The notes: generated by a model not told the origin, from the sequence alone. A stretch of 64,000 nucleotides of DNA from Algoriphagus aestuarii (GCA_017051695.1 JAFIDK010000004.1:62001-126000); one strand, 5' to 3'; shown: positions 43,478 to 53,209, counted from the first letter of the stretch. Numbers and translations: made by a program.

Positions 43478-44467
43478 TCAGCGGTTATTCTTTGCAAACC
43501 AAGATGCTATGATAGACCCGGCAATCAATTGCTGAATATGGTATAACATCACTGGCAAAAGGACCAAAGCCAAGAGTGCCGGATCTGGGAAAATGACTTT
43601 CCCAATCACTACTCCCTGTACCAATGATTTTTTTGACCCACAAAAAAGCGCTGTAATTCTGTCTTCAAGAGAAAAACCCAACAAACGGCACGATAGCTCT
43701 ATGATGGCCCATATTAAAAAGAATATAGCCAACATGGTGATACTGACTTCCATCAAGGTAGAAAGCTTATAAGGAGCAAAAACGTGTTGTGAAAAAGACT
43801 GAGCAAAAGAAGTATATACAATAATCATAATTACCGTCTGATCCAGGTATTTCACTTTTCCTATTTGCTTTGAAATTAAAGGGAAAATCCAACGGTGAAG
43901 AAAAACACCAAGCATGACTGGCATAAGGACTTTAATGGAAAGTTCTCCCAATGTGGGCAAAAACTCGATGTCAAATTCAGAAGTATCACCTAAAACCCCC
44001 ATCCAAGCTGGGGTGATCACCACGCCAAGAAGGCTGGAAATACTGGCATTGAAAATTGCACCCGGAATATTGCCATTTGCCAATGAAACCATGACAATGG
44101 AGGCACTGACGGTAGAAGGCAATACGGATAGGTAGGTAATTCCCAAATTAAAATCCTGGTTTAAAGAGGGCACAATATATAGTACCAGTTGAACCAAAAC
44201 AGGAAAAACAAGAAAGGTGGAGGCTTGAATTAAAATGTGGAGTTTCCAGTTTTTCAGGCCAGCTTTCAATTGGACTGGATCCAGCTTTACTCCATAAAAG
44301 AAGAAGACCATGCCTATACCTATATTAATGATGGGTTTCCAAGAAACTGAAGATTCAGAAGAGCCAAATTCAGGAAATAAATACCCTAAAAATACTGCTG
44401 CAAAAATCCCTAATAAAAACCCGTTGATTCCGACTTTGTTAAGAGTGTTGAGTAATTTTCGGATCAT
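43478..44467 (-). CDS. Bile acid:sodium symporter family transporter (BASS/SBF-like)
   Basis: A 329-residue protein with about ten membrane helices. The two crossed core regions are marked by LPSTVSASIVMVSLANGN and LFCGSKKSLVQGVVIG, the usual sites of unwound helices that bind the organic anion. It resembles the YfeH/PSE-type members with sodium-driven uptake of organic acids; the substrate is unknown. The ATG overlaps the stop of the upstream TrmH gene as ATGA. Confidence 0.88.
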   Translation of the reverse strand: MIRKLLNTLNKVGINGFLLGIFAAVFLGYLFPEFGSSESSVSWKPIINIGIGMVFFFYGVKLDPVQLKAGLKNWKLHILIQASTFLVFPVLVQLVLYIVPSLNQDFNLGITYLSVLPSTVSASIVMVSLANGNIPGAIFNASISSLLGVVITPAWMGVLGDTSEFDIEFLPTLGELSIKVLMPVMLGVFLHRWIFPLISKQIGKVKYLDQTVIMIIVYTSFAQSFSQHVFAPYKLSTLMEVSITMLAIFFLIWAIIELSCRLLGFSLEDRITALFCGSKKSLVQGVVIGKVIFPDPALLALVLLPVMLYHIQQLIAGSIIASWFAKNNR

Positions 44468-45213
44468 ACCCCTGACATTCTTCTGAAATTATCACATAAA
44501 ATCGCTGTTGCGATAGCGACATTTAACGATTCAGCACTTCCATAACCTGGAATCGTTACTTTATCTGTGACGAATTTCTCTAATTCTTCTGAAATCCCAT
44601 TTGATTCATTTCCCATCAGGAGAATTCCAGGCTTTGGTTTGGTAAGTTGATGGACATTTGAACCACCGAGATATGCACCATAAACCGGGCAATCCCATTT
44701 ATTAAAAATCTCTGCCAGGTTACCATAAAAAAACTTGACTCTGGTAAAAGACCCCATGCTGGATTGGAGTACTTTGGGATTGTAGAAATCGGCTGTTTGA
44801 GAGGAGAACAATAAATGTTTAATTCCATACCAATCAGCAATTCTGATAATTGTTCCCAAATTTCCGGGATCACGGACATCATCCAAGGCAATCACCAACT
44901 CATTCTGGTTATATTCAAAATACTGATTGACTTTTATTTTGGCCACAGCTAATGCGCTGTCATTACTTTGAAACTGCCCTACACTTTCTAGCTGCTTTTG
45001 TGATACAATGATCACCTCTGCCTCGAGTTGTTTTATCAGTTGTTGATGTCCTTCTAAAAAGCTTGCTGTTACCAATAGTAACTCTACTTCAAAATCCGAA
45101 TCCAATAATTCCAACACTGACTTCTCTCCTTCTACAAAGAATTTTTGTTCCAGATTTCGGTATTTCTTTTGATGTAAGGTTTTTATAAACTTAACTGTAT
45201 TTTTGCTAAGCAT
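44464..45213 (-). CDS. TrmH/SpoU family RNA 2'-O-methyltransferase
   Basis: A 249-residue SPOUT methyltransferase. The N-terminal substrate-binding part (FIKTLHQKKYRNLEQKFFVEGEKSV) is followed by the knotted domain with ALDDVRDPGNLGTIIRIAD, GILLMGNESNGIS and GSAESLNVAIATAI, which hold the SAM site. The target is tRNA or 23S rRNA ribose; which one cannot be told. It starts with ATG at 45213, divergent from the TamL gene, with promoters that read across each other. Confidence 0.92.
   Translation of the reverse strand: MLSKNTVKFIKTLHQKKYRNLEQKFFVEGEKSVLELLDSDFEVELLLVTASFLEGHQQLIKQLEAEVIIVSQKQLESVGQFQSNDSALAVAKIKVNQYFEYNQNELVIALDDVRDPGNLGTIIRIADWYGIKHLLFSSQTADFYNPKVLQSSMGSFTRVKFFYGNLAEIFNKWDCPVYGAYLGGSNVHQLTKPKPGILLMGNESNGISEELEKFVTDKVTIPGYGSAESLNVAIATAILCDNFRRMSGV
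45198..45205 (+). promoter_or_regulatory. Promoter -7 box of the TamL operon
   Basis: Plus strand TATTTTTG, perfect TAnnTTTG, with TTTG at 45168-45171 (26 bases before, a little long). Transcription would begin near 45212, before the TTG start at 45233. It lies inside the first codons of the divergent TrmH gene. Confidence 0.5.
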
Positions 45214-45232
45214 TCCGATTTATTCTCCCATT

Positions 45233-47653
45233 TTGAAATTCACCAAATATATACTTTTTATCTGTGTCCTTGGTGGCCTACTGGGCTGTTCTGTGACTAA
45301 AAATATACCCGAAGGTGACTATGTCCTTTTTGAAAATGAGCTGGAAGGATTGGAAAAAGTAAGCAAAGAGGACATTTATCCATTGATTTTGCAGGAACCA
45401 AATACCCGCATCCCCCTTTTTAATTATTCACTCGGTGTTAATATTTACAGATTTGGTAAGCAGTTTTATGACAGTGCTGCAGTTTCTGAAAAACTAGCCC
45501 TTAAAAGACAGGAACTAGACTCCATTGGAACTTTGAGAGGAAACGATCCTGATAATAGAAAATTAATTAAGAAGCAGGACAAGTTGGAAAGTAAGGTTAG
45601 CAGTCTTGAGAAAAAAGAGGAGTTTGGCAATCTTGTCATGCGGTCAGGGAATCCCGCTACCATTTTGGATAGTGCTGATACCAAAATTTCCGTATCTGAG
45701 ATCAATAGCTATCTATATAACAAAGGTTTTATGGATGCGGAAGTTGAATTTCAGGTAGAGACCAAAAAAAACAAAGCTTTTGTCACGTATCAGATCAATG
45801 AAAAACAACCCTATCTGATTGATTCCATCTATGTAAGGTCTGATAATCTCGAAATCCTTAGCTTATTGAATCGGACAAAGACTGAAAGTGAACTAAAAGA
45901 AAATCAGAATTACGATCAGGACCGGATCGTTGCAGAAAGAAACCGAGTCGAGGAGCTACTGAAAAACAATGGGTTTTTCATGTTTTCAAAATCCTTTATA
46001 GAATACAATGTGTTCCAGGATACCAGCAAGAAAACCATGGTGATTGAAGAAGTTATCCGAAAACCGACCTATACTGAAAAGCATGAAGTTTACGCTGTAG
46101 ACTCTATTTACTTTAGGGTAAATCCACCTAGCAATGATTTTATCGATCAGAAAATAAATAGAGAATTCAGAGATATCGATTTTTCATTTTACAAAGACCG
46201 CTATTCTGAAAAGATTTTTGCATCTAGGATATTTTTCAATCCGGGGGACAAATACAATAGATCGGACGTTTTGGAGTCCCAAAAACAGCTAAACAACCTG
46301 GACTTGTTTCGATTTGTCAATATTTCTTTTGATACGGTAGGTACGTCCCTGACCGCCAAAATAATTACCCAGCCTAATCAAAAATACCAATTGACAAATC
46401 AGCTGGGGCTTAGCGTGACAGAGCAGCTTCCTGGTCCCTTTTTCTCCGCTTCTTTAAGAAACAGAAACTTTTTCAGAGCCGGTGAGATTTTGGAATTTAA
46501 TTTCCGTGCAGGTTTAGAAGGAGTTGCTTCTGCTACAGATCAAGGAGTCTATCAGAGTAGAGAACTAGGAACTTCTGCTTCGGTTATATTTCCAAGGTTT
46601 TTGATTCCATTTTTTCCGAGAAGTTTGGAAAAATATGGCCGGTATAACCCAAACACCAGAACGCTCATCGGTTACAATTATACCAATAGGCCGGAATATA
46701 CCAGATCAGGTCTAAACGGATTACTATCTTATACTTGGGCGACTAGAAGCAACAGACAACAGTTCACCTTAAATCTTGCAGATATTAACTATATCCGGAC
46801 TCCTAAGATGACTGAGGAATTTCTAGATGTATTGACAGATCTTGCCGATCAGGGAAACAACTTGATCTGGTCCTTTTTACCTTCTATTGTTACCAGTATT
46901 TCTGGTCAGACCATCATTAATTTCAATAAATACGGCAACTTTGAAACAAATCGATCCTCCTTGTTGAAATTATTTGTAGAAAGTGGTGGAACTACCTTGA
47001 ATTTTGTCAAAGCACCCTCTATCGATGAAACAACGGATTTTGCAAGATTCCAATGGTTGAAATTTCAGGCAGATTTCAGACGATACCTTCCCATTGACAA
47101 AAAACAAACCATTGCCTATAGACTCAATTTTGGAATAGCTCAACCTTATGGATTAAGTAGTGGAATTCTTCCTTATGAAAAATACTTTTTTGCAGGAGGC
47201 GGAACAAGTATCAGGGCCTGGCAGGCAAGACGATTGGGGCCAGGAAGCTACACTCCTCCTGTAAATGACCAGGGTTTATTCGATTATCGATTTGAGCAGC
47301 CAGCAGAGATGCTTTTTGAAACAATGCTTGAGTATAGAAGAAACTTAGTAGGATATTTTGACATGGCGCTGTTTATAGATGCCGGCAACTCATGGAATAT
47401 TGGAGTAGAACCTTCACGACCTGGATCCGATTTTCGCTTTGACCGATTTTATAAAGAGATAGCTGTGGGAACAGGAATCGGATTGAGAATGGATTTTGAT
47501 TTTCTGATCATTCGATTGGATATGGCAACCAAAGCTATTGACCCTGCAAGACCCGAGGGGGAGCGATGGATTTTAGATAATTTGAGTTTTAAAAGACCAT
47601 TAGGTGAAAAAGGTCAAACAGTTTTTAACTTTGGGATCGGGTATCCATTTTAA
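45233..47653 (+). CDS. tamL: TamL-type lipoprotein with Omp85 barrel
   Basis: An 806-residue outer-membrane protein of the BamA/TamA superfamily in its Bacteroidetes lipoprotein form. From TTG 45233 the protein opens KFTKYILFICVLGGLLGC, a clean signal peptide with lipobox cysteine at 19. A longer TTG at 45203 overlaps the -7 box and is unlikely. POTRA-like repeats run to about residue 390, then a 16-strand barrel with the FFAGGGTSIRAWQ lid motif and a final phenylalanine. TamL normally works with TamB, which is not in the window. It is followed 14 bases later by hemF. Confidence 0.87.
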   Translation: MKFTKYILFICVLGGLLGCSVTKNIPEGDYVLFENELEGLEKVSKEDIYPLILQEPNTRIPLFNYSLGVNIYRFGKQFYDSAAVSEKLALKRQELDSIGTLRGNDPDNRKLIKKQDKLESKVSSLEKKEEFGNLVMRSGNPATILDSADTKISVSEINSYLYNKGFMDAEVEFQVETKKNKAFVTYQINEKQPYLIDSIYVRSDNLEILSLLNRTKTESELKENQNYDQDRIVAERNRVEELLKNNGFFMFSKSFIEYNVFQDTSKKTMVIEEVIRKPTYTEKHEVYAVDSIYFRVNPPSNDFIDQKINREFRDIDFSFYKDRYSEKIFASRIFFNPGDKYNRSDVLESQKQLNNLDLFRFVNISFDTVGTSLTAKIITQPNQKYQLTNQLGLSVTEQLPGPFFSASLRNRNFFRAGEILEFNFRAGLEGVASATDQGVYQSRELGTSASVIFPRFLIPFFPRSLEKYGRYNPNTRTLIGYNYTNRPEYTRSGLNGLLSYTWATRSNRQQFTLNLADINYIRTPKMTEEFLDVLTDLADQGNNLIWSFLPSIVTSISGQTIINFNKYGNFETNRSSLLKLFVESGGTTLNFVKAPSIDETTDFARFQWLKFQADFRRYLPIDKKQTIAYRLNFGIAQPYGLSSGILPYEKYFFAGGGTSIRAWQARRLGPGSYTPPVNDQGLFDYRFEQPAEMLFETMLEYRRNLVGYFDMALFIDAGNSWNIGVEPSRPGSDFRFDRFYKEIAVGTGIGLRMDFDFLIIRLDMATKAIDPARPEGERWILDNLSFKRPLGEKGQTVFNFGIGYPF
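45244..45251 (-). promoter_or_regulatory. Promoter -7 box of the TrmH gene
   Basis: Minus strand TATATTTG, perfect TAnnTTTG, about 31 bases before the TrmH ATG and inside the first codons of the TamL gene. No TTG element is seen at the usual distance. Confidence 0.45.
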
Positions 47654-47667
47654 AATATTACCAGAAA

Positions 47668-48573
47668 ATGCCTAGAAAAAGCAAAGAGGAAATCGCAGAA
47701 ATCTATCAGGGAATTCAAGATCATATTTGTACCGAACTGGAAATTGCCGATGGATTGGGAAAATTCATCGAGGACAAGTGGGAAAGACCAGGAGGCGGAG
47801 GAGGCAGAACCAGGATTTTTAATAATGGTTCTATCATCGAAAAAGGAGGAGTTGCTTTTTCGGCCGTTCATGGACCTACCCCTAAAAAGATTCTGGATAG
47901 GTTAAAATTAGAACCTGCAGACTTTTTTGCTACCGGTGTGTCGATTGTACTCCATCCTAAATCACCCATGGTACCAATTATTCACATGAATATCAGGTAT
48001 TTTGAAATGGAAAACGGTGTTCATTGGTTTGGTGGAGGAATTGACCTCACCCCACATTACATTGATTTAAAAGATGCCAGGTATTTTCACGAACAAATAA
48101 AAGGGGTCTGTGACGACTTTGATCCTGAGGCCTACCAAAAATACAAAACATGGGCAGATGACTATTTTTATATCAAACACAGAAATGAAACCCGAGGTAT
48201 AGGTGGAATATTCTATGATCACTTGAAGGCAGAATCGGATGCCCATTTTGAAAGTATCCTGAATTTCAGTTTAAATCTTGGTAAATTATTTCCGAGGGTT
48301 TATGCTCATTTTATGCAGAAAAACAGCCCAAAACCATATAGTGAACAGGAAGTAAGTTGGCAGAAATTAAGGAGAGGAAGGTATGTGGAATTTAATCTGG
48401 TATGGGATGCTGGGACTAAATTTGGTCTGGATACCAATGGGAGGACCGAAAGCATATTAATGAGCATGCCTCCTGAAGCTAGTTGGGAATATATGAATCA
48501 ACCCGAAATCGGAAGTAAAGAAAAGGAGACATTAGATTATCTAAAAAAAGGAGTTGACTGGATTAATATTTAA
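47668..48573 (+). CDS. hemF: Oxygen-dependent coproporphyrinogen III oxidase
   Basis: A 301-residue haem-pathway enzyme that converts coproporphyrinogen III to protoporphyrinogen IX with oxygen. The conserved blocks are PGGGGGRTRIFNNG, FSAVHGPTP (about 67-75), HMNIRYFE, WFGGGIDLTPHY with the key aspartate, and EFNLVWDAGTKFGL. It lies between tamL and a PAP2 gene with short gaps. The organism is thus expected to respire aerobically. Confidence 0.98.
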   Translation: MPRKSKEEIAEIYQGIQDHICTELEIADGLGKFIEDKWERPGGGGGRTRIFNNGSIIEKGGVAFSAVHGPTPKKILDRLKLEPADFFATGVSIVLHPKSPMVPIIHMNIRYFEMENGVHWFGGGIDLTPHYIDLKDARYFHEQIKGVCDDFDPEAYQKYKTWADDYFYIKHRNETRGIGGIFYDHLKAESDAHFESILNFSLNLGKLFPRVYAHFMQKNSPKPYSEQEVSWQKLRRGRYVEFNLVWDAGTKFGLDTNGRTESILMSMPPEASWEYMNQPEIGSKEKETLDYLKKGVDWINI

Positions 48574-48575
48574 GT

Positions 48576-49151
48576 ATGACCGAAAATATCAAAAAATGGG
48601 ATGAGGATTTATTTCTTTTTATCAATTCCCACCATGCGGAATGGCTGGATCCCATCATGTTTCAAGTTTCCCAAACGATTACTTGGATTCCATTCTATGC
48701 AGTTTTGATTTATTTCATCTACAAAGCAGATCCAAAAACAAGTTGGTGGGTATTTGGAGGTGTTGCATTAGCAATTTTGATCGCAGATCAGACTACTTCC
48801 GGTTTTATGAAACCATTTTTTGAAAGATTAAGACCTTGTCATGATGAGCGTTGGGAAGGTATCATTCACAATTATGGTAGATGCGGCGGCTTATATGGAT
48901 TTGCCTCTTCTCATGCAGCCAATACGTTTGCAATTGCTACATTCTTAAATTTAAAACTCGGGAATAAAATCAAGTTTTTGAAATGGCTATTCCTTTGGGC
49001 AGCCATCATTTCTTATACCCGGATTTATTTAGGAGTTCATTATCCTGTGGATGTATTCATTGGAGGTTTTATTGGTTGTTTAGCGGGTCTGCTGAGCTGG
49101 TTTTTGGTTGTTTTTATCAAAAGAGAAATACTCAAATCCCTCCTTAAATAG
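48576..49151 (+). CDS. PAP2 family membrane phosphatase
   Basis: A 191-residue integral phosphatase with about five to six helices. The three-part active site is KPFFERLRPCHD (about 84-95), GFASSHAANTF with the catalytic histidine, and YTRIYLGVHYPVDVFIGG. In this position it may dephosphorylate undecaprenyl diphosphate or a phospholipid phosphate. It starts two bases after hemF and ends at a hairpin terminator. Confidence 0.93.
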   Translation: MTENIKKWDEDLFLFINSHHAEWLDPIMFQVSQTITWIPFYAVLIYFIYKADPKTSWWVFGGVALAILIADQTTSGFMKPFFERLRPCHDERWEGIIHNYGRCGGLYGFASSHAANTFAIATFLNLKLGNKIKFLKWLFLWAAIISYTRIYLGVHYPVDVFIGGFIGCLAGLLSWFLVVFIKREILKSLLK

Positions 49152-49158
49152 TCTCTTA

Positions 49159-49197
49159 ACCTGTGAGTGAATTGATCCTTCATAGGTCAGTTTTTTT
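49159..49197 (+). terminator. Terminator of the tamL-hemF-PAP2 operon
   Basis: The stem ACCTGTGAG/TTCATAGGT (nine pairs, two of them GU) is followed by CAG and seven T. Confidence 0.7.
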
Positions 49198-49670
49198 GCA
49201 TTTGATATCAAAAAATTAATATCAATATTTTTTTAAAAAATTGAATTTAGAAGAATTGAATTTGTAAATTCAGACTACATTACTGTTTTATTATACTTTT
49301 AAAAGAATGAATAGTAAGCTACAAATAGATGATTTTATGCCTCTGTTTTTCTGTCCAAGTTTAGACAGTTTGTTTTCTATTCTCTTTTTGAAACTCAATG
49401 AATTGACAGCTTTCTTAGCTTGCCCAAAGCTTGTAAATCGGGAGAAATTGAATCTTCTTGATCAAAATAAATTCTCAACACTTTTAATCAATTGTTGTTA
49501 CTATGAGAAAGTGGCAATGCATTTCTGAAATTTGACAAACTAAATATTTTACCAAAAGTTATTTCATATGATCCTAAATCTACCAAAACTCAAACAAGTC
49601 TCCTGATTGCCAATTCAAACTAAAATCTAACTGGATTTCAAATCAATTTTTACCATATCACTTGATTTAT
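49198..49670. other. Intergenic region, AT-rich
   Basis: No convincing gene is seen in these 473 bases. There is a weak CTGTC-N8-GACAG palindrome near 49351 and a TATACTTT box at 49292 that is one base off the promoter consensus. A 73-codon reading frame at 49307 has a strange Cys- and Phe-rich translation and no family likeness. Confidence 0.5.
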
Positions 49671-50834
49671 ATGAACAGATTTGTACTTACTATTTTGGCA
49701 GTTTTTCTATCTACGTTTAGTCTTTTGGGACAAATCACGACCGTAGACCTGGATTTGCTCCAAAACAAAATCAATGGAGGAAAACCCCTTCCTGCAGAAC
49801 AAGCCTTCTATTTGAGGGGAGCAATTCCAGATAAGATAGAAATGGTGACACTCAAGATTTACCCCTCTAAAAAAACTGAAAAAGCAGGATATTCCTATTT
49901 CTGGAGGTCGCCTTTTGGATACAAGGATATTTCTTACCAAGTATTGGTATCTGATCCTTTGCGGTCAAACGAAGACTATTTTTTGGAGATTGGTTTTTAT
50001 CAAAAAGCCGGCGCTGAGCAAATTGAGGAAGTGCGGGCACTGATCAGCCAAAACATTAAAACTTATCTCAGTACCATCACCAGCATCAAAAGAGGAGGTA
50101 TTCATTTTTCTGAATCGGACATAGTCATCCTTAATAACATGAAAAAAATAGTAGAGCAAGGAGCCTACTATTTTGAACTTCCAAATGGCGAAGTATTTCC
50201 GGGGTTCAGTGATATTACCCAATCTAAACTGGAGCAAAGGGAAAAGCTGAAAATGGGTAAAGCAAAATACAATGCTACTGGACTTAGTGAAAATGACAAT
50301 GCCAGAGCTGTGTATGCCGCACAATATTTAGAGGAACTTAATGCGATCATTTCATCAGAGATCAGCCAATATTTAAGTCCGAATATGCTCGTTAGAGTAG
50401 ATGAAAAAATATTTGAAAATTATCCTACAGAAAAAACGTCAAATGCTCTCCCTATCAACATCGGATATGGTGGAATCTCATTAAGTGAAGGATTGCCGAA
50501 TCAGGAATTTGTCCATGGGCCATACGTGGGTGTTTCCTTTCCTCTAGGGAACCGGACTTTTGCCAGATTCATGAACAACATGTCCATTTCAGCAGGTGCT
50601 TTTATATCAGGAAAAATGGAAAACAGCTTGAACGAACGGATTTCAGGACCTGTGATTGAAAGACCGGTATATGTCGGATTGGGATATAATTTCTTCAGAG
50701 TCATTAGATTAAATGCCGGAGGTACATTTATTACTACAGAAAAGATTTCTGGAAATAATGTCAACAGCTTCCAACCATTTGTTGGGGTAAGTGCTGAATT
50801 CAAATTATGGTTAGGATTCGGAAATAAAAAATAA
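49671..50834 (+). CDS. Uncharacterised secreted protein with a beta-rich C-terminus
   Basis: A 387-residue protein from the ATG at 49671. A signal peptide covers about 1-20, with a signal-peptidase I site after FSLLGQ. The middle is helical and charged. The last 130 residues have alternating hydrophobic strands and glycines (GPYVGVSFPLGN, VYVGLGYNFFRV, FQPFVGVSAEFKLWLGF), like an outer-membrane barrel. I do not recognise the family. It starts a two-gene run with the OmpA-family gene four bases later, so the two products probably work at the same place. Confidence 0.75.
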   Translation: MNRFVLTILAVFLSTFSLLGQITTVDLDLLQNKINGGKPLPAEQAFYLRGAIPDKIEMVTLKIYPSKKTEKAGYSYFWRSPFGYKDISYQVLVSDPLRSNEDYFLEIGFYQKAGAEQIEEVRALISQNIKTYLSTITSIKRGGIHFSESDIVILNNMKKIVEQGAYYFELPNGEVFPGFSDITQSKLEQREKLKMGKAKYNATGLSENDNARAVYAAQYLEELNAIISSEISQYLSPNMLVRVDEKIFENYPTEKTSNALPINIGYGGISLSEGLPNQEFVHGPYVGVSFPLGNRTFARFMNNMSISAGAFISGKMENSLNERISGPVIERPVYVGLGYNFFRVIRLNAGGTFITTEKISGNNVNSFQPFVGVSAEFKLWLGFGNKK

Positions 50835-50838
50835 GAAG

Positions 50839-53163
50839 ATGAAGAAGCTACTCACGATTTTATTTTTGATTTCTATTACCCTAACAGCCCAGGCTCAATT
50901 GCATGGCAATAAATGGAGAATCGGAATCAGCGCTGGTACGACCAATTACTTAGGTGACATCAGGCCTTTGGATATCAATAATTTTCAGAATTTCACAAAG
51001 CTCTATAAGCGATATGAAAACTATTCGGAACAACTCTCCTATCAGTTTTCCCTAGAATATGCACTAGGGAATTCAGTAGGATTAATGCTTTCGGCAGGAA
51101 GTTATCAGTTTGGTTCAGGGGATCGTTTTGTAAATAATGATGGAAGTCTTTTTACAGAAAGTCCCACTTTTGACCGGGCATTAAATTTTCAAACGGATCT
51201 TTATGATGCTGGATTTTCATTTGTTTTCAAACCGGATAATAATTGGTTGCTATCCGGAAAATCATTTTTTGCTCCATACATTACACTAGGACTAGGGGTA
51301 CAAACTTTTCAGGTTTATGGGGATCTTTTGGATGCCAATGACAATAGGTACGATTACACCAATGTCAATACCATTCCTGATGGAACTTTCGAAACCAAGC
51401 TTTCGGATCTAAATACAGAGAATCCAAATGGATATAAATCCGCTACACTCTATGCCAATGTAGGATTGGGATTTAGGTTTAGAATCACTAATTCTTTGGA
51501 GTTGTTTGCACAATCTGATTTTAAAAGAGCAGCAACGGATTATTTAGATGATATTTCTGGAACATACAGAACTACCTATGACAATGATTTTCAAGCCTAC
51601 GCTGCTAAACCAGGAACAAACACGGTTACTGTAGACAATCCATACAGGGGTTTTGAAAATGGGAGAATGGACTGGTATATCTACCATGGGATAGGAATCA
51701 AATTCAGTTTTGGCGCTAATAAGGAATCGTTTAGACCACCAGTAATTACACAGCGATATACGTATGTACCGACTGAACTATCACAAAAACAACTGACAGA
51801 AGAAGAGCAGGAATTGAATGCGAAATCGGCAGGAACTACCAATAATTATTTTACCGTCATCCAATTACCCTCAAACGGAAAGGATACGAAAAGCAGATTC
51901 GTCGCAGATTCAGTTCAATTGATTGAAATTCAAGCTGAAATAGATTCTCTTCAGACTATACAGAATCAGCTTATGGTTGATTTGGACTCCACTCAAAATG
52001 AAATTTCAGGATTCGACCAGGCAATAGCATTGGCAGAGAGAGACAGCACTGTTTCCGACAATATCAGAGAAATAAGAGTGTCAAATTTCGAAAATGAAAA
52101 ATCGGTAGCAGTGAGGAATTTGACTAGTTTGAATGGCCTATCTGCCAGAAACCAATTTAAATTGGATTCTTTAACAGCAATTCAAAGCAGCAGTTCTCCA
52201 GAACAAGCAGCCCTTGATTCAGCCTCGATGATGAGGGAGCTCATCATTTATCCAGGTCAGGTAAGCAGAATTTTATATTCTGCAGGCAATCCAACTGTTT
52301 TACAATTGGATTCTGCCCAGCAAAGTACCTCGATGAAAAATGCGACACAGGAAGGCATGATGACCAGAGAGCAATTTGATGAAGAGATGGATAATTTCAG
52401 GTCCGAAATGCTACAGGCCCAGGCTACCAGAGATTCAGCAATGATGATGGCTTTTGCCGCCAAAATTCCAGTTGCAGAAGAAGATGAAGGTAGAGTTGAA
52501 GATGCAGACCCGCAGGAATTAACAATCAATACAGAAGCCGTTGACGAAAAAACCGCAAAAAAGCTGGAAAAGAACCGCAAAAAACAGGAGAGGTTAGATA
52601 AAAAGAACAACGAACTGTTAAAAGATGCCTTGCTTATAGGTGGGACTGCAGCCACCACCGCGGCTATTAGCAATAGTGGAGATAAAAAGGCGGCGGCAGA
52701 ACAGGCAGCGTATGATTCTACATTATTGGCCAGAATTGCCTTAGACTCAGTATTGATAGATAGTCTAAGAAATATCCCAAGGATAGTGGATACTGTAGAA
52801 GTCGAAGTAGAAAAGACTGTCCCTGCTTTCTTTAATGAAAGTAAAATTGAAGTGTATTTTGAAATCAATAAAACGGCATTGGCTGAGCAGGAGAAAGGAA
52901 AACTAATGCCTGTCGTGGAGCATTTGCAGAAATTCCCAGAGAGCAAAGTTGAGTTGATAGGATTTGCAGATAATACCGGCTCAGTCAGGTACAATCTAAC
53001 AATTACCGAAAAACGAGTGGATGAGGTAGCAAGAATTTTAATGGAAGATTATCAGATTTCCTCAGATAGAATAGATAAAAACAATGGAGGGCTAATCATC
53101 CGCGGCTCAGAAAAAGGATCGGTTGATAAAGACAGGAAAGTCGAAATCCGAATCAAAAATTAA
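50839..53163 (+). CDS. OmpA-family protein with N-terminal outer-membrane barrel
   Basis: A 774-residue outer-membrane protein. After a signal peptide (1-19), residues about 25-300 form a barrel (KWRIGISAGTTNYLGDIRPL, as in DUF6089-type proteins). A long charged coiled-coil region follows (about 355-590) with Gln/Ser-rich heptads, then an OmpA peptidoglycan-binding domain (about 665-774) with VYFEINKTAL, VELIGFADNTGS and DKDRKVEIRI. The coiled-coil rod would span the periplasm to reach peptidoglycan. A strong terminator follows. Confidence 0.88.
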   Translation: MKKLLTILFLISITLTAQAQLHGNKWRIGISAGTTNYLGDIRPLDINNFQNFTKLYKRYENYSEQLSYQFSLEYALGNSVGLMLSAGSYQFGSGDRFVNNDGSLFTESPTFDRALNFQTDLYDAGFSFVFKPDNNWLLSGKSFFAPYITLGLGVQTFQVYGDLLDANDNRYDYTNVNTIPDGTFETKLSDLNTENPNGYKSATLYANVGLGFRFRITNSLELFAQSDFKRAATDYLDDISGTYRTTYDNDFQAYAAKPGTNTVTVDNPYRGFENGRMDWYIYHGIGIKFSFGANKESFRPPVITQRYTYVPTELSQKQLTEEEQELNAKSAGTTNNYFTVIQLPSNGKDTKSRFVADSVQLIEIQAEIDSLQTIQNQLMVDLDSTQNEISGFDQAIALAERDSTVSDNIREIRVSNFENEKSVAVRNLTSLNGLSARNQFKLDSLTAIQSSSSPEQAALDSASMMRELIIYPGQVSRILYSAGNPTVLQLDSAQQSTSMKNATQEGMMTREQFDEEMDNFRSEMLQAQATRDSAMMMAFAAKIPVAEEDEGRVEDADPQELTINTEAVDEKTAKKLEKNRKKQERLDKKNNELLKDALLIGGTAATTAAISNSGDKKAAAEQAAYDSTLLARIALDSVLIDSLRNIPRIVDTVEVEVEKTVPAFFNESKIEVYFEINKTALAEQEKGKLMPVVEHLQKFPESKVELIGFADNTGSVRYNLTITEKRVDEVARILMEDYQISSDRIDKNNGGLIIRGSEKGSVDKDRKVEIRIKN

Positions 53164-53164
53164 A

Positions 53165-53209
53165 TCCTGCCCAAGTCAATTTTAGTTTTTTGACTTGGGC
53201 GGATTTTTT
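53165..53209 (+). terminator. Terminator after the OmpA-family gene
   Basis: A stem of TCCTGCCCAAGTCAA against TTGACTTGGGCGGA, then six T. It covers the far-upstream TTG of the next reading frame, so that frame must start later. Confidence 0.92.

Noticed and set aside
49307-49528. 73-codon frame in the gap before 49671
   Set aside because: Odd Phe/Cys/Leu translation, no likeness to any family and only a one-off promoter box; could be revisited if RNA-seq shows expression.
52257-52994. 245-codon minus-strand frame inside the OmpA-family gene
   Set aside because: Its Ser/Leu/Ala/Phe-rich translation is the mirror of the coiled-coil codons; no promoter or family.
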